A program made the position numbers and the translations under genes. This document shows, piece after piece, positions 1-5,245 of a stretch of 8,777 bases of DNA (the first letter of the stretch is position 1; every line of letters begins with the position of its first letter). Source of the DNA: Microcaldota archaeon (GTDB lineage Archaea > Micrarchaeota > Micrarchaeia > Anstonellales > Bilamarchaeaceae); assembly GCA_013331535.1 (NCBI GenBank), contig DUGF01000047.1:13678-22454 (forward strand), written 5' to 3'. The notes under the pieces were generated by a model. It was not told where the DNA came from. It searched no databases and worked only from the letters and a program-made list of their open reading frames with translations.

Positions 1-105
1 CCTGATTGGGACGGAGAGATGGTTGAAAGAGTACCTCTTGCGGATATGAACACTCCTACAATAATCCGGGCAATGATTGAACACCCGTTTATATTTCGGA
101 TATAA
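1..105 (+). CDS. 3' end of an unrecognised protein gene (partial)
   Basis: The window opens inside a reading frame that runs 34 codons to TAA at 103-105. The visible C-terminus starts PDWDGEMVERVPLADM and ends HPFIFRI. The mixed acidic and hydrophobic composition and the codon use resemble the confident genes downstream, so it is probably the tail of a real protein, but I do not recognise the family and give no function. The small ORF starting at 112 lies in the same frame just beyond the stop, so a single gene broken by one stop codon cannot be excluded. Confidence 0.5.
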   Translation, partial: PDWDGEMVERVPLADMNTPTIIRAMIEHPFIFRI

Positions 106-111
106 ACATTT

Positions 112-285
112 ATGTGGTATAAAATAGAAACAAATATAAAGAGATACGCAAAAAGCTTAGCAAAAGCAGCTGTTGGTAGAGCCGGGTTTGATATAAAACT
201 GCCAAATGGCTTTGAACTGGTTCGGCTCAGAGATTACAAAGAAGAAGATATTGAAAGAAAAGCATGTTTGGGAGGGACTCTTTAG
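112..285 (+). CDS. small hypothetical protein, 57 aa
   Basis: ATG at 112 to TAG at 283-285. The peptide starts MWYKIETNIKRYAKSLAKAA, with a lysine-rich, probably helical first third, and continues with a mixed segment containing FDIKLPNGFELVRLRDY that could form beta strands. No signal peptide, membrane segment or metal-binding motif is visible and I recognise no family. A TATA-like TTTATATT at 88-95 sits about 20 nt upstream of the ATG, slightly closer than usual for a leaderless start. It follows the upstream stop by six bases in the same frame, so it could be an independent small gene, the tail of the upstream gene after a nonsense mutation, or chance. Its composition resembles coding sequence. 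Confidence 0.42.
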   Translation: MWYKIETNIKRYAKSLAKAAVGRAGFDIKLPNGFELVRLRDYKEEDIERKACLGGTL

Positions 286-292
286 AAACCTA

Positions 293-300
293 TTTATAAT
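293..300 (+). promoter_or_regulatory. archaeal TATA box for the isomerase/AMP phosphorylase operon
   Basis: TTTATAAT centred about 25 nt upstream of the ATG at 321, preceded by a purine-rich GAAACC stretch that could be the BRE. The spacing places transcription start at or within a few bases of the A of the ATG, so the isomerase mRNA is probably leaderless. Confidence 0.7.
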
Positions 301-320
301 TAGTCCTCTTACTCAGAGGT

Positions 321-1259
321 ATGGAACGAAAGGTTGAGAAAGTCATTAAAGATATAAAGGCGCTTAAAATCCAGGGTGCACGAAACATTGCGAAAGCAGT
401 TGTAAATGCAATCATCCTTCAAATTCAGAAATCAAAGGCAAAAACACTTGACGAATTGTATTCAGAACTTCTTGTTGTTAGCGAAGCACTTGCCTCTGCA
501 AGGCCAACCGAACCAATGGTGCGAAATGCAGTTGGGGAGATTGCAAGGTTTGCATTTTCACAGATAAAAACCGGCGGAGTGAGGAATGCAAAGGAACTCC
601 GAGAAAAAGTCGTAACAAAGGAAAAAGAATATCTTAAGAAAATGGATGAAAATGCAAAGGCGCTCATAGAATACGGGGCAAAACTCATTCCAGAAGGTGC
701 AGTTGTTATGACTCACTGCCATTCCTCAACGGTTACCGGAATACTTAAGCGAGCCGCTGAAATGGGGAACCAGATTGAAGTATTTGCCTGTGAAACACGA
801 CCGAGATATCAGGGACGGATAACCGCAAAAGAATTGGTTGATGCGGACATTAAAGTTTCGTTAATTGTTGATTCCGCGATGAACTCATTCATGAAAAAGG
901 CGGAGATATGCCTTGTTGGCGCAGATGCAATAACCTCGCGTGGAGATTTGATAAACAAGATCGGAACATCCACCCTTGCACACATTGCGGAGATGCACGA
1001 CGTCTCGTTTTATTCTGCTGCTGAACTCTATAAATACAGCCCAATCAGCCTGTTCGGAAATCTTGAAAAAATCGAGGAACGGGATTCTAAAGAGGTATGG
1101 GACAAACCGCCAAAAGGACTTGTTGTACGCAATCCTGCGTTCGATGTTACTGCGGCTCAATATATCAACGGATATATCACGGAAGCGGGAGTTGTTCCGC
1201 CGCAATCTTTATTTACAATAGCTTCAAAGCAACTCGGAATTGAAATCGAAAAGAAATAA
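321..1259 (+). CDS. ribose-1,5-bisphosphate isomerase (e2b2/eIF2B-like family)
   Basis: 312 aa, normal family length. It converts ribose 1,5-bisphosphate to ribulose 1,5-bisphosphate, the middle step of the archaeal AMP pathway between AMP phosphorylase and type III RuBisCO; cytoplasmic. The helical N-terminal half (about 1-120) leads into the eIF2B-type Rossmann-like half. Landmarks are MTHCHSST (130-137) with Cys133, CETRPRYQGR (157-166), GADAI (200-204) with Asp202, NKIGT (212-216) and the C-terminal FDVTAAQYI..ITEAGVVPP. Cys133 and Asp202 match, by number as well as motif, the catalytic pair described for the Thermococcus kodakarensis enzyme. These motifs argue against the related methylthioribose-1-phosphate isomerases and true eIF2B subunits. 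The TATA box at 293-300 supports this start as leaderless. AMP phosphorylase follows after 43 nt, probably in one transcript, and supplies its substrate. Confidence 0.93.
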   Translation: MERKVEKVIKDIKALKIQGARNIAKAVVNAIILQIQKSKAKTLDELYSELLVVSEALASARPTEPMVRNAVGEIARFAFSQIKTGGVRNAKELREKVVTKEKEYLKKMDENAKALIEYGAKLIPEGAVVMTHCHSSTVTGILKRAAEMGNQIEVFACETRPRYQGRITAKELVDADIKVSLIVDSAMNSFMKKAEICLVGADAITSRGDLINKIGTSTLAHIAEMHDVSFYSAAELYKYSPISLFGNLEKIEERDSKEVWDKPPKGLVVRNPAFDVTAAQYINGYITEAGVVPPQSLFTIASKQLGIEIEKK

Positions 1260-1293
1260 ACGGGAGAATAGTTGGCACTTATGAAAAAAACGT

Positions 1294-1299
1294 GGTGAT
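1294..1299 (+). promoter_or_regulatory. ribosome binding site supporting the GTG start of AMP phosphorylase
   Basis: GGTGAT, complementary to the archaeal 16S 3' end, lies three bases before the GTG at 1303. An alternative GGAGAT at 1355-1360 precedes an in-frame ATG at 1372 by 11 bases, so the start choice is not settled. Confidence 0.5.
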
Positions 1300-1302
1300 A
1301 AC

Positions 1303-2874
1303 GTGTCTGAAAAACCAAAATATGTTGAAAAAGAAACGAAACGCGTAGATGTATGGAGATACAAAAAATATATGTGCAAAGCAAAGATAATCGATATAAA
1401 AACCGGAAAAAGAATAGTTCTTCTTAATTCAAAGGACGCAACGGCCCATGATATCTACCTAGGATACCGTACTGAACTCAAACTTGGAAAGAAAAACACC
1501 ATCGTAATCGTAGATACAAGCAACGAAATGGTTAAACCCGGGGAAGTCGGAATCTACTCAGATGCAGCTGAAGAACTCGGTGCGAAAAATGGGGATACAA
1601 TCGAGATTCTGCATATGAATCGACCTGAGTCTATAGAATATATCAAGAAAAAAATGGATGGAAAAACTCTCACACCTACGGAAATAAGCTCGATTGTAAA
1701 CGAGATAATGGATGGGCGACTTAATGATGTTGAGACTGCGGCATGGGTATCCGGAGTTTACATAAACGGCATGTCTGATGACGAGATTATTGCACTTGCA
1801 GATGCTACTGTGAAGTCTGGGGATAAACTTGATTTGGGAAAGCATCCTGTAGTTGACAAACACTGCGCCGGAGGAGTTTCCGGAAACAGGACAACCATGA
1901 TAGTTGTTCCGATAATCGCAGCCAGTGGGATTTATATCCCAAAAACTTCTTCACGGGCGATTACTTCGGCGAGTGGGACCGCCGACACTATGGAAGTCCT
2001 CTCAGATGTAACGTTCAGTGTGGATGAACTAAAGGACATTGCACTAAAGGCACGGGGAGCCATGGTATGGGGCGGGGGAATGAAACTCGCTCCGGTGGAT
2101 GACAAATTAATAAGGATAAGAAACCCGCTTTCTCTTGATCCGGAGGGAATGCTATTGGCGAGCATACTTGGAAAGAAAAAATGCGTTGGAGCCGAGTATG
2201 TAATTGTTGATTTGCCTGTTGGACGCGGGGCAAAGATAAATGATGAAGCAAGAGCAAAGGAACTTGCAAAGCATTTCATAAAAATAGGCACTGAAATGGG
2301 CATGAAAATAGAAGCGCTTATTACTGACGGAGCAGAACCTATTGGAAACGGAATAGGACCAGCGCTGGAATGCAGGGATGTTCTACAGGTACTAGAAGGA
2401 ACTGGACCAGAGGATTTGAAACACAAATCCTGTATGATGGCCGGGAAACTGCTTGAATTATGTGGAAAGGCAAGTGTTGGACAAGGCCATGGAATTGCAT
2501 TGAAACTGCTCGAAAACGGAAAGGCACTTGCAAAAATGAAAGAGATTATAGAGCTTCAGGGAGGGAATCCCAAGGTAAAATCAGATTCAATGCCAATTGG
2601 GGAATATACGTATGACGTAAAATCCCAGGTAGATGGCCAGATATTTCACATAGACAATAAGGTAATATCTAAGATTGCCAGGCTTGCCGGAGCGCCATTT
2701 GATAAGGGAGCTGGAATATATCTCCACTGCCTACGTGGGGACAGCATACGAAAGGGAAACAACTTATTCACTATTCATGCTGAAAGCGAGCCAAAATTAG
2801 GATTTGCGATAAAGGCGTTGGAGAATCTTGAGCCGATAGAGATGCGGAAAATGATACTCGGGACGATGCGGTAG
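1303..2874 (+). CDS. AMP phosphorylase (DeoA-type nucleoside phosphorylase family)
   Basis: 523 aa from GTG. It splits AMP (and other NMPs) with phosphate into the free base and ribose 1,5-bisphosphate, feeding the isomerase encoded just upstream; cytoplasmic. An archaeal N-terminal domain (about 24-108) precedes the thymidine-phosphorylase-like core: AAWVSGVYINGMS (146-158), the phosphate-binding stretch VVDKHCAGGVSGNRTT (183-198), SASGTADTMEVL (222-233), KLAPVDDKLIRIR (261-273), and a C-terminal domain with AGAPFDKGAGIYLH (462-475). HCAGGVSG replaces the HSIGGVPG I expect in relatives, a modest variation. Family members usually start near MCKAKIIDIKTGK (ATG at 1372), giving 500 aa. The extra 23 charged residues from the GTG are therefore either lineage-specific or an over-called start. 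A T-run terminator follows at 2977. Confidence 0.95.
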   Translation: MSEKPKYVEKETKRVDVWRYKKYMCKAKIIDIKTGKRIVLLNSKDATAHDIYLGYRTELKLGKKNTIVIVDTSNEMVKPGEVGIYSDAAEELGAKNGDTIEILHMNRPESIEYIKKKMDGKTLTPTEISSIVNEIMDGRLNDVETAAWVSGVYINGMSDDEIIALADATVKSGDKLDLGKHPVVDKHCAGGVSGNRTTMIVVPIIAASGIYIPKTSSRAITSASGTADTMEVLSDVTFSVDELKDIALKARGAMVWGGGMKLAPVDDKLIRIRNPLSLDPEGMLLASILGKKKCVGAEYVIVDLPVGRGAKINDEARAKELAKHFIKIGTEMGMKIEALITDGAEPIGNGIGPALECRDVLQVLEGTGPEDLKHKSCMMAGKLLELCGKASVGQGHGIALKLLENGKALAKMKEIIELQGGNPKVKSDSMPIGEYTYDVKSQVDGQIFHIDNKVISKIARLAGAPFDKGAGIYLHCLRGDSIRKGNNLFTIHAESEPKLGFAIKALENLEPIEMRKMILGTMR

Positions 2875-2976
2875 CAGTGCGGAACAAAAACAATAAGCGG
2901 GAACTATAACGAGATAAAACAACGTGGAATAATACAAATCACTTGGAACAACGACTCGCGTCTTTTCGCATTAATC

Positions 2977-2990
2977 TTTTTTTATTTTTT
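2977..2990 (+). terminator. T-run terminator of the AMP-pathway operon
   Basis: Seven T, one A, then six T in the 140-base gap between two convergent genes. No stable preceding hairpin is needed for archaeal T-run termination. The gap holds no gene that I can see. Confidence 0.6.
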
Positions 2991-3014
2991 CCGCTTTGTT
3001 TTCGTTTGTGAGGT

Positions 3015-3428
3015 CTACCATCTCCTCAATGCGATAAACGTCTTTGTATCTGCAACGCTGCGCAGTTTCCTTAATCGATCGATTTTTGAATCCACTTCCG
3101 TAAGGCTTGCGCCTTCAAGAATAAGGCAGCCATCATACTCCCCGGAGATTTCATAAGATTCCTTGGAGATTTTCGCTGCTGCAACTTCTGCCATCATTTT
3201 CTTTGTCTCGTGTTTTGCTTTTAGCATGACAACTGCATAATATGAAGCGGAAGCTCCGCTTGTTTCAATTGTGAACCGCTCGATTGCATGGCTTGTAGAC
3301 AAAACCTCAATCCGATGTCTCACGGCGCCTTCGGTCAATCCCACCGCCTTGGCAATTTCAACATTGGACATGCGCGAGTTTTGCTTCAGGAAAGAAAGGA
3401 TGCGCACGTCGATGTCATCAAGCTTCAT
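3015..3428 (-). CDS. Lrp/AsnC-family transcriptional regulator
   Basis: 137 aa when read from the ATG at 3428-3426 to TAG at 3017-3015. The N-terminal winged helix-turn-helix MKLDDIDVRILSFLKQNSR..SNVEIAKAVGLTEGAVRHRIEVL (about 1-45) is typical of the family. The remainder is an alpha-beta RAM-like effector domain with the marker SGEYDGCLIL and a closing TKTFIALRRW. Total length is slightly below the usual 150 or so. The frame stays open upstream to an ATG at 3473, but the TATA box at 3451-3459 lies inside that extension, 27 nt before the ATG at 3428, so the short leaderless form is preferred. Such proteins bind palindromes as dimers and octamers and commonly repress their own gene; the inverted repeat at 3464-3521 abuts this promoter. 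The effector and targets cannot be read from the sequence. Confidence 0.88.
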   Translation of the reverse strand: MKLDDIDVRILSFLKQNSRMSNVEIAKAVGLTEGAVRHRIEVLSTSHAIERFTIETSGASASYYAVVMLKAKHETKKMMAEVAAAKISKESYEISGEYDGCLILEGASLTEVDSKIDRLRKLRSVADTKTFIALRRW

Positions 3429-3450
3429 AGGAAAGTCTGATGCGGCAAAC

Positions 3451-3459
3451 ATTATAAAT
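3451..3459 (-). promoter_or_regulatory. TATA box of the Lrp/AsnC gene
   Basis: Read on the minus strand this is ATTTATAAT, centred about 27 nt before the ATG at 3428, implying a leaderless mRNA. The plus-strand reading ATTATAAAT is also TATA-like, so the site might fire in both directions. Confidence 0.65.
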
Positions 3460-3463
3460 CCGT

Positions 3464-3521
3464 AGATTTCCACCAGTCTATCTAATCAGTGGGTCTAAGA
3501 GAAGCCCAGCGGTGGAAATCT
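3464..3521. repeat. 11-bp perfect inverted repeat next to the regulator promoter
   Basis: AGATTTCCACC at 3464-3474 is exactly complementary to GGTGGAAATCT at 3511-3521, with 36 bases between. The inner segment has a further short TGGG/CCCA pairing (3490-3493 with 3505-3508). It sits immediately upstream of the BRE/TATA region of the Lrp/AsnC gene, where an autoregulatory operator would lie; a structured RNA element is the alternative. Confidence 0.6.
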
Positions 3522-3526
3522 CCAAC

Positions 3527-3626
3527 TGTCAAAATGCTCGCCTAAACATTTTGACATATTGCGAAATTCGCAATGACGGATTTTGATTAAGAAAATCCGG
3601 CAGATTTGAACGAATTGTCGTTCAAA
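3527..3626. repeat. array of four back-to-back perfect hairpins
   Basis: Four perfect inverted repeats follow each other with gaps of one to five bases. They are 10 bp (3527-3536 with 3547-3556), 7 bp (3558-3564 with 3568-3574), 8 bp (3577-3584 with 3592-3599) and 9 bp (3605-3613 with 3618-3626), with loops of 10, 3, 7 and 4 nt. The stems have different sequences, so this is not a reiterated binding site. A further 6-bp stem (3672-3677 with 3683-3688) follows and touches the next TATA box. No protein is encoded here. A structured RNA, a multi-site control region or the scar of a palindromic mobile element are possible. Confidence 0.7.
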
Positions 3627-3688
3627 CGGAGATTACGTTATTCGTAGGAACTGGACAATACATTACTAATTTCGTAACTAAATTACGA

Positions 3689-3700
3689 TATATTTAAAAA
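3689..3700 (+). promoter_or_regulatory. TATA box upstream of the GCS2-like ligase leader
   Basis: A run reading TATATTTAAAAA, centred near 3695, predicts transcription start at about 3720-3725. That is essentially at the ATG of the 20-codon leader ORF (3725) and about 146 nt before the ligase start, giving that mRNA an unusually long leader for this window. Confidence 0.6.
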
Positions 3701-3724
3701 CTGTTTGGTTCAGAAGAATAAACT

Positions 3725-3787
3725 ATGCAAACAAACAGAATAAGCAATTTCTTTCTGAGCAAGAAGCCCATGCTGGCAAAACAGTAA
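3725..3787 (+). CDS. possible 20-codon leader ORF upstream of the ligase
   Basis: ATG at 3725 to TAA at 3785, encoding MQTNRISNFFLSKKPMLAKQ. The ATG lies where the TATA box at 3689-3700 would start transcription, so it could be translated as a leaderless ORF. Its 3' half covers the AAGAAGCCCATGCTGGCAA block that recurs in the leader of the GNAT gene, where a second 20-codon ORF covers it. The two copies share the frame at the lysine codons and at the GCA codon despite three inserted bases. A role as a regulatory leader peptide is inference; chance is a fair alternative. Confidence 0.25.
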   Translation: MQTNRISNFFLSKKPMLAKQ

Positions 3788-3813
3788 TCACTAATAGATA
3801 GTTTTGAGTTTTG
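3761..3813 (+). promoter_or_regulatory. leader element copy A (upstream of the ligase)
   Basis: It begins AAGAAGCCCATGCTGGCAA and ends TTTTGAGTTTTG, with a variable middle. Copy B at 5124-5175 has the same two ends at nearly the same distance (36 against 34 bases from GCCC to TTTTGAG). The first block can form a short imperfect hairpin around TGC. It lies between the promoter and the ribosome binding site of the ligase gene. Confidence 0.45.
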
Positions 3814-3860
3814 TTTTAATTTTATTTTACTCGAAAATAGGAACTGAAAAAATAAAAAAA

Positions 3861-3865
3861 GGTGA
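3861..3865 (+). promoter_or_regulatory. ribosome binding site fixing the ligase start
   Basis: GGTGA after an A-rich run, five bases before the ATG at 3871. The open frame can be extended to a GTG at 3862, but that GTG is part of the binding site itself, so 3871 is the better start. Confidence 0.7.
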
Positions 3866-3870
3866 ATATC

Positions 3871-5094
3871 ATGATAACAAGAATGACTGAACAACGAAGA
3901 ACGCTGCTTAGGCGCGATACCACAATCAGCACGGAAAGCGAATTCGCACTTTTTGATGCCAGGGGAAGACCACTTGGTAGAAGGGAAACTGAAGGAACGA
4001 TTGAACGTGCTAGGAATGAATTTGGCAGTAGGATGAGGTGGCGACAAACCGAAGTAGTAGCAGAGGTCGCCCCAAATGCCATAGAATTGAAAATATGTTT
4101 CTCAACAGTGGCAGAGATAAGAGAGGACCTCGCAGCGGCTTACCGGATATTAGGTAGAATAATAGCAGAAATGGGGATTCGGATCATATCAACCTCGCAG
4201 CCAACCACTAGCGGAGCAATCGGAGAGGGATTAACGCATTTTCTGAGCACAGATATCTTCCAAAAATCAGCGGAGAATCTGGCGGCTACAAACTCCGTTC
4301 AATTCCATGTAGGAATAGAAAGTTTTGATGAAGGACTAGCAGTATATAATGCTGCGAATAGGTTTGCATCGCCCATACTTGCTCTGACGCAATGTGCGGT
4401 TATAGACGGTCGGGAACGTGGAAGGGCGGCTTTGGTAGCAGAATTTTTCGAGAACCTGCCTTCAGAACTAGCGAACCCCTGGAACATGCAAAGCATTGGA
4501 GATTATGAGAAAGGAATGGAGTCTGCAAGGCAGCGAGTCGAGGAAATAGTTCAAAGAATGGCGCCTGAAAGAATCGCAGAACTTGCCGTAAGATACCCTA
4601 CATTTGTAACTACAGACGGACGGGTACTGCAATGGACTCCTGATAAAATCTTTCAACCGGCAAGAATGAGATTGGACAAAGAAGTTCCGGGAATGGGACT
4701 TGTTGGAAGCGTTGAGTTCAGACCTATTGATGGGCAACCGACACTCCAAGCAACTATTGCAGCAATTGAACTTACTCTGGGCTTGCTCGCACAGCCACTA
4801 ACGCACCATACAGATACGTTGGAAAAAGCAGATAGAGACATTGGATCTGCTACAAGACGAATAGCAGAATATGGTTTATCCGCAATATCGTGGAACGGAC
4901 TTGGAAGTACCGAGCGCACACACAGACAAGCAATAAACGGGATAATTAGCCTGGGATTAGTGCCAGAACAACTGAGTGAAACTTCTCCATTGGATGGTGG
5001 AAATGCAGAATTTAGAGTAATTCAAAACCTTTCACCAGAGGATATTATAGGAGTAAATCATAGAAGATTTATGAGAAGTGTTGGGGTAGATTAG
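3871..5094 (+). CDS. GCS2-like carboxylate-amine ligase (glutamate-cysteine ligase fold)
   Basis: 407 aa. Conserved stretches match the glutamate-cysteine ligase family 2/YbdK superfamily, whose members join a carboxylate to an amine using ATP. An acidic TESEFALFD (21-29) has metal-binding-type glutamates, and EVAPNAIELK (65-74) is followed by a helix and IISTSQPTTS (105-114). FHVGIESFDEGLAVYN (145-160) carries the family histidine. VGSVEFRPIDGQPTLQ (278-293) corresponds to the family's E-x-R strand followed by D and P-T. The SRxxG segment common after the central helix is not obvious (ANPWNMQSIGDYEKG instead), so substrates may differ from classical enzymes. No signal or membrane segment. 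An acetyltransferase gene follows after 151 nt with a related leader, so the two probably act together, perhaps on one amino-acid-like product. Family assignment fairly sure; substrate unknown. Confidence 0.72.
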   Translation: MITRMTEQRRTLLRRDTTISTESEFALFDARGRPLGRRETEGTIERARNEFGSRMRWRQTEVVAEVAPNAIELKICFSTVAEIREDLAAAYRILGRIIAEMGIRIISTSQPTTSGAIGEGLTHFLSTDIFQKSAENLAATNSVQFHVGIESFDEGLAVYNAANRFASPILALTQCAVIDGRERGRAALVAEFFENLPSELANPWNMQSIGDYEKGMESARQRVEEIVQRMAPERIAELAVRYPTFVTTDGRVLQWTPDKIFQPARMRLDKEVPGMGLVGSVEFRPIDGQPTLQATIAAIELTLGLLAQPLTHHTDTLEKADRDIGSATRRIAEYGLSAISWNGLGSTERTHRQAINGIISLGLVPEQLSETSPLDGGNAEFRVIQNLSPEDIIGVNHRRFMRSVGVD

Positions 5095-5096
5095 AT

Positions 5097-5159
5097 ATGG
5101 AAATTTTGTTTCATCTGTTTTTTAAGAAAGCCCAGTGCTGGGCAACAACTTTAGTATAA
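5097..5159 (+). CDS. possible second 20-codon leader ORF upstream of the GNAT gene
   Basis: ATG at 5097, two bases after the ligase stop, to TAA at 5157; it encodes MEILFHLFFKKAQCWATTLV. It has the same length as the ORF at 3725 and also spans the GCCC..GGGC leader block. Short ORFs of this size arise by chance, and the peptide match is limited to a Phe-Phe and a Lys-Lys, so this is a candidate only. Confidence 0.2.
   Translation: MEILFHLFFKKAQCWATTLV
5118..5123 (+). terminator. possible T-run terminator after the ligase
   Basis: Six consecutive T, 23 bases past the ligase stop and directly before leader element B. It could end the ligase transcript or act as a partial terminator between the two genes. 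Confidence 0.3.
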
Positions 5160-5175
5160 CTCATTTTGAGTTTTG
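5124..5175 (+). promoter_or_regulatory. leader element copy B with two hairpins (upstream of the GNAT gene)
   Basis: It begins AAGAAAGCCCAGTGCTGGGC and ends TTTTGAGTTTTG, like copy A. Here GCCCAGTGCTGGGC (5130-5143) is a perfect palindrome, and AACTCA (5158-5163) pairs with TGAGTT (5167-5172) as a second stem. An internal TTTAGTATAA (5150-5159) could also be a TATA box, in which case the element would be promoter DNA and not RNA leader. Confidence 0.45.
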
Positions 5176-5233
5176 GATAATAATGGAAATTTCTTCTTTG
5201 TTTATCACCCCTAATGGAAAAACTAAAATTCAT

Positions 5234-5240
5234 GAGGTGA
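5234..5240 (+). promoter_or_regulatory. ribosome binding site fixing the GNAT protein start
   Basis: GAGGTGA, a near-complete match to the archaeal anti-Shine-Dalgarno, five bases before the ATG at 5246. The frame is open back to a GTG at 5135, but that GTG sits in the leader hairpin and lacks such a site. Confidence 0.75.
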
Positions 5241-5245
5241 AGAGT

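Noticed and set aside
305..319. CCTCT/AGAGG hairpin just before the isomerase ATG, possibly a regulatory stem or ribosome binding site
   Set aside because: The TATA spacing puts transcription start at the ATG, so the stem is probably not transcribed; AGAGG would also be only one base from the start codon.
425..688. Minus-strand open frame inside the isomerase gene, and similar antisense frames at 885-1205, 1558-1863, 1932-2426, 6684-7157 and 7949-8410
   Set aside because: They lie wholly or largely opposite well-supported genes with family motifs, have low-complexity Ser/Phe/Leu-rich translations typical of antisense frames, and show no start signals.
1281..1298. Five-codon ORF (MKKTW) whose stop overlaps the ribosome binding site of AMP phosphorylase
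   Set aside because: Too short to distinguish from chance and with no supporting second copy.
3464..3524. Resemblance of TTTCCACC/GGTGGAAA to archaeal origin recognition boxes
   Set aside because: The match to the ORB core is partial, no Orc1/Cdc6 gene is in view, and the spacing of the arms is wrong for a mini-ORB.
3605..3640. T-arm look-alike (GTTCAAAC) that could suggest another split or intron-rich tRNA
   Set aside because: The flanking bases do not form a T stem on either strand, and no acceptor or D arm could be found nearby. The match is explained by the 9-bp hairpin.
3527..3688. CRISPR array interpretation of the hairpin cluster
   Set aside because: The stems differ in sequence and there is no repeated unit or regular spacer.
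3694..4082. Minus-strand open frames across the ligase promoter and 5' end
   Set aside because: They overlap the supported ligase start, its ribosome binding site and TATA box; their translations are unremarkable and have no family features.
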